DNA of 12,967 bases. Origin: an uncultured Oscillospiraceae bacterium. Lineage in GTDB: Bacteria; Bacillota; Clostridia; Oscillospirales; Oscillospiraceae. Under the pieces are notes generated by a model. The model did no database searches, had not been told where the DNA came from, and saw only the letters and a program-made list of their open reading frames with translations. Position numbers and translations under genes: made by a program. Below are positions 6,933 through 12,967 of the stretch, one piece after another (the stretch's first letter is position 1; each line of letters opens with the position of its first letter). Where the stretch lies: positions 1 through 12,967 of the forward strand of contig CAJUCB010000060.1 of the NCBI GenBank assembly GCA_910584805.1. The letters run 5' to 3'.

Positions 6933-7844
6933 GTGAAAAAAGACCTATTAAAGCTGCTGGACCTCAGTACGGAGGAAATTTTAGAAATTCTGGACACCGC
7001 CGACCATCTGAAAGCCCTGAAAAAGGCGGGCACCCCCCACCCCTATCTCGCCGGAAAAACGCTGGCGATGATCTTTGAAAAGAACTCCACCCGCACCCGG
7101 GTCTCCTTTGAGACGGGCATCTATCAGTTGGGCGGCTACGGCGTCTACCTCTCCGGCAAGGACAGCCAGATTGGCCGCAGTGAACCCGCCGAGGACACCG
7201 CCCGGGTCCTCTCCCGCTACTGCGACGGCATCATGATCCGCACCTTCGACCAGGAAGAGGTGGAAACGCTGGCAAAGTACGCCGATATCCCTGTGATCAA
7301 CGGCCTCACCGACTTCTGCCACCCCTGCCAGGTGCTGGCAGACCTGATGACTATTCGGGAACACAAGGGCAAGTTAGAGGGCTTGAAGCTGTGCTACATC
7401 GGTGACGGCAACAACATGGCAAACTCCCTCATCGTGGGGGGCTTGAAGTGCGGCATGCAGGTGGCCGTAGCCTGTCCTGACGACTACCGCCCCGACCCCA
7501 CCGTCCTGGACTTCGCCAAGGAGTATCCCGGCAAGTTCCTGTGTACGCCCGACGTGTTGGAGGCCGCCAAGGACGCCGACGCGGTGTACACCGACGTGTG
7601 GGCTTCCATGGGCCAGGAGGAGGAGGCCAAGCAGCGCCAGGCCATCTTTGCCGGGTATCAGATCAACGACGCGGTGATGAACGCCGCCCACCCTGGGGCC
7701 CTGGTGCTCCACTGCCTGCCCGCCCACCGGGGGGAGGAGATCACCGCCGAGGTGTTCGAGGCCCATGCCCAGGAGGTCTTTGACGAGGCGGAAAACCGGC
7801 TGCACGCCCAGAAGGCGGTTATGTATTTGTTGATGAAGGATTGA
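6933..7844 (+). CDS. argF: Ornithine carbamoyltransferase
   Basis: It makes citrulline from ornithine and carbamoyl phosphate in the cytoplasm, feeding ArgG. The 303-residue protein has the usual length. The carbamoyl-phosphate site STRTR is at 52-56, with HPCQ at 130-133. The ornithine-binding DVWASMG is at 221-227. The HCLP loop with catalytic C261 is at 260-263, followed by AHRGEE. The start is GTG at 6933, ten bases after AAAAGGAG; no in-frame ATG fits as well. It is the last arginine gene of the cluster and ends at a strong terminator. Its placement in a biosynthetic cluster supports an anabolic rather than arginine-deiminase role. Confidence 0.96.
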   Translation: MKKDLLKLLDLSTEEILEILDTADHLKALKKAGTPHPYLAGKTLAMIFEKNSTRTRVSFETGIYQLGGYGVYLSGKDSQIGRSEPAEDTARVLSRYCDGIMIRTFDQEEVETLAKYADIPVINGLTDFCHPCQVLADLMTIREHKGKLEGLKLCYIGDGNNMANSLIVGGLKCGMQVAVACPDDYRPDPTVLDFAKEYPGKFLCTPDVLEAAKDADAVYTDVWASMGQEEEAKQRQAIFAGYQINDAVMNAAHPGALVLHCLPAHRGEEITAEVFEAHAQEVFDEAENRLHAQKAVMYLLMKD

Positions 7845-7864
7845 GGAGACATATATTGTATAGG

Positions 7865-7899
7865 AAAAGCGCGGACCGCTTTGGCGGCCCGCGCTTTTT
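7865..7899 (+). terminator. Terminator of argF, likely bidirectional
   Basis: A 15-position stem pairs 7865-7879 with 7884-7898 around the loop TTTG, with a single A-C mismatch. It begins with AAAA and ends in five T residues, so it can act on both strands. It lies 20 bp after the argF stop. Confidence 0.85.
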
Positions 7900-7906
7900 G
7901 ATGGGG

Positions 7907-7939
7907 AAAAAGGCCCCCCACGGCAAATGCCGTGGGGGG
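7907..7939 (-). terminator. Terminator of the SLH protein gene
   Basis: On the minus strand, CCCCCCACGGC (7939-7929) pairs perfectly over 11 bp with GCCGTGGGGGG (7924-7914) around a 4-base loop. CC and TTTTT (7911-7907) follow. It stands 36 bp beyond the SLH stop codon and, with the argF terminator, insulates the convergent operons. Confidence 0.85.
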
Positions 7940-7975
7940 ATTTAGCAGAATCAATGTGCTAGATGATCTTTCAGA

Positions 7976-10900
7976 TTAAGTCCCAGGGGTAGTGGCCTTT
8001 GTGGCAGTAACATTGCTGAAATTCACCACGTAAGTGGCAGCGGCATTTGCACCACTATCACCATCCCAGTCAACATCAATCTTTACACCGAGATTAGTAA
8101 AGTTCTCAACATTACTAGCACCCATACGAGTAATCAGAATAAGGGAGCCATCAGCGTACTCCGCCTGATCAATCGCATTATTTTGATAACTGATCTTGGC
8201 AGTACTCTTAAATTCGGCAGGGACATCCAGTTTAAGGATAGCATAGTACCCGGTCTGCTCTTCCTCATTAGAACTAAACTTCTCAAAGGTCATGTTATTA
8301 AGGGAACCGGTTGCGGCAGCCTCATAACGGTTTTTCGATTCATTCCATGAAAATCCATTGCCCAGGGTGATATCCTGGAAATCGGAAACCGTAACATCAC
8401 CAAACTTAGGATCATTAACAAGGTTAGTGGTAACCACAGAGATATTTGCCTTAGCTTCATAAGTTGCGGTGAGCTTAGTGTCAGCAGTAAATTTGGTATC
8501 TGTCGTCACTTCAGTCTCGCCATTTTTCAAAGCAGCAACAGTATAGTTCTCCTTTGCAGCCAGAGCCTTAATGCTGTTCAACTGTGCTTCGGTGATAGCA
8601 GTGTTGTAGGGAACCTTAACACTGCCAGTGGTGTTACCATCCACAGTAATAGTCATTTCGGGCATGCTGGTAGGCGTACCAATGGTGATAACGGTTTTAG
8701 TAACAGCAATCACATTGTCACTGCTATCTGTCCACAAGCAGTAGTCGCTATCGCCCTGACTAAGGAATGTAACAACTTTGGGGTCACCCTCAACCTTGGC
8801 TACAGGAATGTAACTAATGAGGGTGCTATTATGGCACTTGGGATCAGTAGCCAGCACAACCTCAGTACCTGAAGAGAAGTCCAGGCTGTTGGAGAACTTG
8901 AGCTTGGTAGCCTTAACATTGTCCTTGCTGGGGGTCTCATAGGCAATACCAAACATAACTTGTGTGGCCTTTCCTTCATTACCCATAATATGGGTCAAAT
9001 AACCGCTCAAAGTTTCATCACTACTACCAACCATATCAATGAGCTTCTTGGCATCTACGGTAATCTTGCCAGTGGCCGGGTCAAGAGAAATACCAGCGGC
9101 AGTGTAGGCTGCGGGGTAGTTGAAATCTTCCAAAGAAGGCTTATGGTTGGTTTCGGGACCTGCCATACGGACAGAAAGTTTCGTGGCAGTAACAGGCACA
9201 GACTCAGTAGTGAGGGTCATAGCATCATTGACGGTGAGTTTACCACCGCTAGTGGCAGTCTTATCTCCATAAGTCCATTTACCAGTATAATAAATCTTAT
9301 CGGTAGAGGGCAAGGTGGGGACAGTGATCTCCTGTCCTTTAACAACCTTATAGGTTTGCACTTCTGTGCTTCCATCCATAAACTTTACATCGACCATCTC
9401 CACAGGTTCTCCATTATCACCGATGGCGGCATAGTCAGTAGAGGCAGTGTAGTCGATTCCTTTGTAGGTGAAGGCAACAGAGTAGGTGCCGGAAACCTCA
9501 GCGGCAGACTTGTCACGAGTAAACAGCGATGCGGCGCTGCTGTCTCCCCCATCGGTATGGGCGCGGATGTACGTGGAAACAGCATTGCCAAATTTTCCAG
9601 TGCCGAGGCCTACATTAGGCGTGATGCTTGTTCCATTGAGGGTAAACGATAGGCTAGCCAAGTCAATCTTATTAGTGTCAACGGGAACGGCAAATCCGTC
9701 ATCACCCTTATAGACGGTGTTCAGCTTCACGCCCACAGCCAGCCAAGCGTTCTGGGCCAAATCCGCATCGGTAAGAGTTCCATCGGGATTACCACCATCA
9801 AAGTTATAGTTGGTGCAGAGTGCCTTGTAGTCTGCAACACTGTCGATGACCAGCAGTTTAACATCGGTAATGGGCTGAATGAATTTAACCGACACAGTAG
9901 TGTTGACCTTCACACCACTCAAAGTTAGCTTACCATCGGTAAGTGTCTTCGTTTCGTCGCCTACCTTCACTTCGTAGACAATATAACCCTCAGCAGGAGT
10001 GAAAGTGAGCTCGACAGCCTTGCCACTTTCTTTCTCCTCGTCAGTCAGGTTGAACTGCAAACCAGTGTCAGCGGTAACTTCGCCGTTACCAGTCTTGTTC
10101 ACGGTGATGGTAACATCATAGCTGGTGGTCCCGCCACCACCACCACCGCCACCGCCGCCAGAGGGCGGAGTCGGGGTCGGGGTTCCGCCGCCGTTTTCGG
10201 GGGGCACGGGCTTGCCCTGGTTGGTCACGTTGTCGGCGGAATCGGTCTTGTTCGTCACGTTGGTGTTGGGGGTGGTGACGGCAACAGTGCCGTCGGTAGC
10301 GGTGACGTTCTCCACCTTGCCGTTACCGGAAACGGTGACATCCTTGGCGGCAGTCTCCACCTTGCCAACGGTTGCACCGCTGTTGGCCACAACGTCGGTG
10401 CCGGTAGCGCTGGAGGACACATTGACGTTGTCCACCTTGCCGTCCACGGTCACTGCGGTGTTGGCACCAGCCACGTCCACAGTGCCCACGGTGGCGTCCT
10501 TGCCCACGTTGACCTTGGTGTCGGCGGCGGCGCTGTCCACGGTGACGGTGTCGGCCTTGCCAGCCACTTCCACGGTGCTGTTGGCTGCGCCCACCTGGAC
10601 GTCGCCAGCGGTGGCGCTGCTGTCCACCTTCACGGTGGCAGTGCCATCCACATACACATCGCCAGCGGTGGTGCTGCCGGTGAGGACAACTTCCGCGCCC
10701 TCAGCCTTGGGGGCCACGATGAGGTTTTCTGCCAGGGTGGCGTCCTCGAAGGTAACAGTAGCGTTACCTGCCACCAGGACAATGCCCTTCACCTCGCCGG
10801 AGACGGTCTTATCCTCGGTGACATACTCGGTAATCATGTTGTCCAGCAGGGTGGCAACAGAGGCGCGGTTGATGTTGGCCAGGGGGGCCACATTGTTGCC

Positions 10901-11425
10901 GCCCACGCCGTTCATCATGCCCCGGCTAGCCAGCGCTGCCACCGCGCCCTTGGCCCAGTCGGCCACGTCGGCGCTGTCGGCAAAGTCCAGGCTCCCGCCG
11001 GTGGTGGGGATGTTGAACGCACGGCACATCATCACAGCGGCCTCTTGGCGGCTGATGGGTGCGTTGGGATTGGCCATGCCGTTGGAGCCCTGGATGACCC
11101 CGGCGGCGGCCAGCTTCAGGATGGCGTCAGCGAACCAGTCGCTGTCGTTGACATCCGAGAAGGTGTTGGTGGCCTTCTCCTTGTACCCCAGCATGTTGGC
11201 CAGCATCGTGGCAAACTCTGCGCGGGTCATCTGGTTGTCTGGGTTGAAGTTGCCGGTGCCGTCGCCGTTGACTACGCCGTAGCCAGCCCAGCGCTCCACA
11301 GCAGCTTGGCCCCAGTGGCCGTCCACGTCGTCAAAGGACCCGCTGGGAGCAGCAAACGCCACGGTAGGCATTAGGCTCATCAGCAAGCACAGAGTCAACA
11401 GAGCGGCCGAAATTCGTCTTTTCAT
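7976..11425 (-). CDS. Secreted SLH-domain surface protein with beta-repeat and Ig-like regions
   Basis: This 1149-residue cell-surface protein starts with a signal peptide (KRR, hydrophobic core, AFA|A cleavage near residue 25). Three SLH domains follow at about 30-80, 88-140 and 146-197; such domains bind pyruvylated secondary wall polymers. Residues 205-252 are beta-rich, and about 253-390 form seven repeats of roughly 20 residues. A Pro/Thr linker and ten glycines (423-432) precede the rest. The C-terminal part (434-1149) looks like several Ig-like or InlB B-repeat-like beta domains (for example about 676-742 and 922-991). No LPXTG motif is present, so anchoring is by the SLH domains. Start 11425 has AGGAGG nine bases upstream and overlaps the preceding stop codon. 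The ligand or function of the exposed part is unknown. Confidence 0.93.
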   Translation of the reverse strand: MKRRISAALLTLCLLMSLMPTVAFAAPSGSFDDVDGHWGQAAVERWAGYGVVNGDGTGNFNPDNQMTRAEFATMLANMLGYKEKATNTFSDVNDSDWFADAILKLAAAGVIQGSNGMANPNAPISRQEAAVMMCRAFNIPTTGGSLDFADSADVADWAKGAVAALASRGMMNGVGGNNVAPLANINRASVATLLDNMITEYVTEDKTVSGEVKGIVLVAGNATVTFEDATLAENLIVAPKAEGAEVVLTGSTTAGDVYVDGTATVKVDSSATAGDVQVGAANSTVEVAGKADTVTVDSAAADTKVNVGKDATVGTVDVAGANTAVTVDGKVDNVNVSSSATGTDVVANSGATVGKVETAAKDVTVSGNGKVENVTATDGTVAVTTPNTNVTNKTDSADNVTNQGKPVPPENGGGTPTPTPPSGGGGGGGGGGTTSYDVTITVNKTGNGEVTADTGLQFNLTDEEKESGKAVELTFTPAEGYIVYEVKVGDETKTLTDGKLTLSGVKVNTTVSVKFIQPITDVKLLVIDSVADYKALCTNYNFDGGNPDGTLTDADLAQNAWLAVGVKLNTVYKGDDGFAVPVDTNKIDLASLSFTLNGTSITPNVGLGTGKFGNAVSTYIRAHTDGGDSSAASLFTRDKSAAEVSGTYSVAFTYKGIDYTASTDYAAIGDNGEPVEMVDVKFMDGSTEVQTYKVVKGQEITVPTLPSTDKIYYTGKWTYGDKTATSGGKLTVNDAMTLTTESVPVTATKLSVRMAGPETNHKPSLEDFNYPAAYTAAGISLDPATGKITVDAKKLIDMVGSSDETLSGYLTHIMGNEGKATQVMFGIAYETPSKDNVKATKLKFSNSLDFSSGTEVVLATDPKCHNSTLISYIPVAKVEGDPKVVTFLSQGDSDYCLWTDSSDNVIAVTKTVITIGTPTSMPEMTITVDGNTTGSVKVPYNTAITEAQLNSIKALAAKENYTVAALKNGETEVTTDTKFTADTKLTATYEAKANISVVTTNLVNDPKFGDVTVSDFQDITLGNGFSWNESKNRYEAAATGSLNNMTFEKFSSNEEEQTGYYAILKLDVPAEFKSTAKISYQNNAIDQAEYADGSLILITRMGASNVENFTNLGVKIDVDWDGDSGANAAATYVVNFSNVTATKATTPGT
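10130..10159 (-). repeat. Trinucleotide tract encoding ten glycines in the SLH protein
   Basis: A run of ten GGN codons, mixed GGC/GGT, encodes a poly-Gly linker (residues 423-432). It joins the beta-repeat half to the Ig-like half of the SLH protein. Slippage here would change linker length without a frameshift. It also marks the base-composition break in the gene. Confidence 0.8.
10256..10669 (-). repeat. Seven degenerate 60-bp repeats inside the SLH gene
   Basis: The encoded residues 253-390 can be laid out as about seven units of 19-20 residues. They begin with TAGDV, TAGDV, DTVTV, TVGTV, DNVNV, TVGKV and ENVTA. Each has alternating Val/Thr strands and a turn rich in Gly, Asp, Asn or Ala. 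The pattern suggests a stacked beta-solenoid stalk, by analogy with bactofilin-like or haemagglutinin-like repeats. Alignment was by eye and the units are diverged. Confidence 0.6.
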
Positions 11426-12378
11426 GGTTGATTTCCTCCTATATGAATATTTTCAAAGACGGCAGGTGCCGTGCTTTGACTGGTTCCAACCGGCAGAGCA
11501 GTCCTCCGCCGGTGCGGGCCGGGGTGCCGCCCGGCACAGACCGGACAGCCGCACTTTTTTGCCCCGGTGCGGGAATAGACCACAGCCTTCCAGACGTGCC
11601 CCTCAGGACAGGTCCACCAGACCTTATGACGGCTGCCAACCGTGACCATCTCCGGCACCAGGGTGCCGTTGAGGCTGGGATGCCAGCTTGCGGCGATTTC
11701 CGGCGCACAGCTGGCCAGGTCGTTGAAGCCGGGGAGCACCTTCCGCCCCGCGCAGTAGGGGCAGTCGGAGCCGTTCACCGTCCGGGCGCCCACGGCGGCC
11801 CGGTAGCTGTGCCCCAGGGGGCAAACCCACCAGACCCGGCGGTTGCTGGCGGCGGTGCAAGTTTCCGGCGTCAGGTTTCCGTTTTTTTCAAGGTCCCACT
11901 GCCGGGCAATGTCGGGGGCCCGGCTGGCCAAATCGTTCTCCCCAGGGAGCACCACTTTCCCGGCGCACACAGGACAACCGGCCCCCTGGGCGCGGGCTGT
12001 CACCATGGCTTGCCAGGAATGCCCCTTGGCGCAGACCCACCACACCTTCCGCCGGGACCCGGCCAACAGGCCCTGGGGGGTGAGGGTGCCGTTGCGGCTG
12101 CCGTCCCACTCTGCGGCAAGGAGGGGGTGGGTGGTTGCCAGGTCGTTTTCACCGGGAACCACCTGGCGGTTGGCACACACGGGGCAGCCTGCGCCGTGGG
12201 CCCTGGACTTCACCGCCGCCTGCCACTGGTGGCCCTTGGCGCAGCGCCACCAAGCCTTCTGGTGGCTGCCAAAGCTGAGGCCTTGGGGAGAGAGGGGGGC
12301 ATTGGCTTCTACATCCCACTGTTGAAGGAGGGCGGTGTTTCCCAGCTCCATGCAGTAGTCGTAGAGTGTCTTTTTCAT
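11422..12378 (-). CDS. Protein of four tandem DUF4379-like zinc ribbons
   Basis: This 318-residue, presumably cytoplasmic protein has no signal peptide and consists of four repeats of about 70 residues. Each carries WWxCxxGHxW and then CPxC. Zinc ligands would be C46, H50, C65, C68; C116, H120, C135, C138; C186, H190, C206, C209; and C257, H261, C278, C281. Between them runs a LPGENDLA...W...NGxLTP segment. This matches the treble-clef zinc-ribbon family DUF4379, often found repeated or next to nuclease domains, but no nuclease domain is visible here. ATG 12378 gives MKKTLYDYC; upstream in-frame codons include the promoter region and are excluded. The last residues, IGGNQP, are encoded by the SLH ribosome site, and its TGA overlaps the SLH ATG. 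The role is unknown; nucleic-acid binding is a guess. Confidence 0.88.
   Translation of the reverse strand: MKKTLYDYCMELGNTALLQQWDVEANAPLSPQGLSFGSHQKAWWRCAKGHQWQAAVKSRAHGAGCPVCANRQVVPGENDLATTHPLLAAEWDGSRNGTLTPQGLLAGSRRKVWWVCAKGHSWQAMVTARAQGAGCPVCAGKVVLPGENDLASRAPDIARQWDLEKNGNLTPETCTAASNRRVWWVCPLGHSYRAAVGARTVNGSDCPYCAGRKVLPGFNDLASCAPEIAASWHPSLNGTLVPEMVTVGSRHKVWWTCPEGHVWKAVVYSRTGAKKCGCPVCAGRHPGPHRRRTALPVGTSQSTAPAVFENIHIGGNQP
11435..11440 (-). promoter_or_regulatory. Ribosome binding site of the SLH gene, inside the upstream coding region
   Basis: AGGAGG, with a 9-base spacer to ATG 11425, is a full-strength Shine-Dalgarno sequence. It lies inside the last codons of the zinc-ribbon gene, whose stop TGA (11424-11422) shares bases with the SLH start (ATGA). 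Ribosomes finishing the first gene would therefore end on the second start, implying translational coupling. Confidence 0.85.
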
Positions 12379-12411
12379 CGCACCACCGGCCTTTCTCGTC
12401 TTGCTTGTGGT

Positions 12412-12428
12412 CAAAAACAATATTTTGT
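12412..12428 (+). repeat. Left inverted repeat of the putative inverton
   Basis: CAAAAACAATATTTTGT is the exact reverse complement of 12663-12679. It lies in the 5' leader, about 35 bp upstream of the zinc-ribbon start codon. The match does not extend beyond 17 bp on either side. Internally ACAA-TATT-TTGT forms a short dyad like a recombinase core site. Confidence 0.85.
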
Positions 12429-12475
12429 TTGCACCGTGATGGGGAAATCTGATCCAAACTCCATATTGCAAAGAA

Positions 12476-12504
12476 ATTATACCATGTGGGGGTTGAAAAA
12501 ACAA
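12476..12504 (-). promoter_or_regulatory. Promoter of the zinc-ribbon/SLH operon
   Basis: On the minus strand, a consensus -10 TATAAT (12481-12476) is preceded by TGG, an extended -10. It is spaced 17 bp from a weak -35 TTGTTT (12504-12499). Initiation near 12469 would give a leader of about 90 bases that crosses the left inverted repeat. It is the best promoter between the recombinase and the operon, and it lies wholly inside the putative invertible segment. Confidence 0.7.
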
Positions 12505-12534
12505 GCCGGTTTTCTACATTTATGCACAAAAGCC

Positions 12535-12566
12535 AAAGCCACAAACCATACAGTTTTTGCGGCTTT
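12535..12566. terminator. Central hairpin within the invertible segment, possible terminator
   Basis: AAAGCC-A-C-AAAC (12535-12546) pairs with GTTT-TT-G-C-GGCTTT (12553-12566) over 11 bp, with one mismatch and a two-base bulge. The tail is TTTT on the plus strand and TTTGGCTTTTG on the minus strand. It could stop readthrough from the recombinase gene in either orientation of the segment. The U-tracts are short, so activity is uncertain. Confidence 0.35.
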
Positions 12567-12662
12567 TCACTAGTGCGCACTTTTTCCCTCAAATTCCGGG
12601 AATGATAAGCTTTTTTCGTTGTATTTTCCCTGTTATCCGCAGGATAGCCGCCTAGCCAGGGG

Positions 12663-12679
12663 ACAAAATATTGTTTTTG
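12663..12679 (-). repeat. Right inverted repeat of the putative inverton
   Basis: ACAAAATATTGTTTTTG is the exact reverse complement of 12412-12428. It begins 4 bp beyond the recombinase stop codon (TAG, 12686-12684). Confidence 0.85.
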
Positions 12680-12683
12680 TTTT

Positions 12684-12967
12684 CTATGAGACAATCCCCA
12701 GACGGTCCAGTGCCCGTTGGTGCTCTTGCCCTGTGGTTAAGAGGTAAAGCCGGGTGGTCTCGATAGAGGAATGCCCCAGCACGTCCGCCAGCCGGGCAAT
12801 GTCCTTGCTGCGCTGATAAAATACGGTGGCAAAAAGGTGGCGGAGGTTGTGGGGGAACACCTTCCCCGGCTCCACACCCGCCTTGGCACAGAGCTGTTTC
12901 ATCTCCGCCCAAACCTGGCGGCGGTGGATGGGGGTCCCGCTTCTGGTGAGGAACAGCTCGCCGGAGG
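12684..12967 (-). CDS. Tyrosine recombinase, C-terminal catalytic part (start beyond the window)
   Basis: The frame is open from the window edge to TAG at 12686-12684, giving 93 visible residues. This is the end of a phage-integrase-family catalytic domain. Three of the catalytic positions are seen: H-x-x-R in PHNLRH (visible residues 39-42), the histidine of LGHSS (65), and the nucleophilic tyrosine of TTRLY (74), nine residues after that histidine as usual. The first catalytic arginine and the core-binding domain lie outside the window. An internal ATG at 12902 is not a likely start because conserved sequence (LFLTRSGTPI) continues upstream of it. Such enzymes break and rejoin DNA at short dyad sites. 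The adjacent inverted repeats make it the obvious candidate invertase, though a distant recombinase could act instead. Confidence 0.9.
   Translation of the reverse strand, partial: SGELFLTRSGTPIHRRQVWAEMKQLCAKAGVEPGKVFPHNLRHLFATVFYQRSKDIARLADVLGHSSIETTRLYLLTTGQEHQRALDRLGIVS

Larger units (their letters stand above)
12412..12679. other. Putative invertible promoter segment (inverton)
   Basis: The segment is bounded by exact 17-bp inverted repeats. It contains a strong leftward promoter, a central hairpin (12535-12566) and the perfect palindrome AGTGCGCACT (12572-12581). A tyrosine recombinase gene ends 4 bp outside the right repeat. In the present orientation the promoter faces the zinc-ribbon/SLH operon. 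After inversion it would point into the 3' end of the recombinase gene. Known phase-variable switches in Clostridia and other gut bacteria, such as the C. difficile cwpV switch, have the same size and layout. Actual inversion is inferred and not observable from one sequence. Confidence 0.62.

Noticed and set aside
8960..9652. Plus-strand 230-codon frame opposite the SLH C-terminal region
   Set aside because: It is antisense to a well-supported gene, has no recognisable domain and no Shine-Dalgarno sequence.
10125..11282. Long plus-strand open frame (385 codons) rich in Pro, Thr and Val opposite the SLH gene
   Set aside because: It lies exactly antisense to the high-GC repeat and SLH coding region, where biased codon use keeps the opposite frame open. 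It has no ribosome site and begins in the complement of the poly-Gly tract.
11428..12573. Plus-strand 381-codon frame opposite the zinc-ribbon gene
   Set aside because: The minus strand carries four conserved C-H-C-C repeats with a proper promoter, start and stop. The plus frame is low-complexity Gly/Pro/Ala and crosses the promoter region.
12412..12679. Reading the 17-bp repeats as ends of an insertion sequence or a CRISPR fragment
   Set aside because: There are only two copies, in inverted orientation, enclosing a promoter and no transposase. There are no regular spacers. Placement beside a tyrosine recombinase fits an invertible segment better.

Overview
The window looks like chromosomal DNA of a GC-rich, Gram-positive, SLH-type anaerobic Clostridia member, probably near the Flavonifractor/Oscillibacter/Intestinimonas group of Oscillospiraceae. 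This is inferred from gene content and protein style: an ArgJ-type arginine pathway, a short-form ArgC, an SLH-domain surface protein, strong AGGAGG ribosome sites and a clostridial-type tyrosine recombinase. No database search was possible.

Layout. Positions 1-185 hold the end of a small membrane protein. A leftward tRNA-Leu(UAG) with encoded CCA and its own strong promoter follows (445-587). From 788 to 7844 lies a rightward arginine biosynthesis cluster, argG-argH-argC-argJ-argB-argF. Together these cover the acetyl cycle (ArgJ), phosphorylation and reduction (ArgB, ArgC), then ornithine to citrulline to argininosuccinate to arginine (ArgF, ArgG, ArgH). argD and carAB are not in the window. 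The cluster is interrupted by an intrinsic terminator between argG and argH, and by a GC-rich repeat-like element with inverted ends between argB and argF. It ends at a terminator facing one from the opposite strand.

From 7907 to 12967 everything is on the minus strand and looks accessory. Reading 5'->3' on that strand, there is the C-terminal catalytic part of a tyrosine recombinase (cut by the window edge), then a 305-bp intergenic region, a protein of four tandem DUF4379-like zinc ribbons, and a 1149-residue secreted SLH protein. The SLH start codon overlaps the zinc-ribbon stop codon (ATGA).

The most interesting structure is in that intergenic region. Two exact 17-bp inverted copies of CAAAAACAATATTTTGT (12412-12428 and 12663-12679) bracket a 268-bp segment. 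The segment contains a near-consensus extended -10 promoter pointing at the zinc-ribbon/SLH operon, a central hairpin and a 10-bp palindrome. The right copy starts 4 bp beyond the recombinase stop codon. This is the architecture of a phase-variable invertible promoter (inverton), here apparently in the ON orientation. It would control a surface-layer-type protein together with a zinc-ribbon protein of unknown role. The SLH gene is itself mosaic: a GC-rich anchor and beta-repeat half is joined, at a poly-Gly linker, to a clearly lower-GC C-terminal half.
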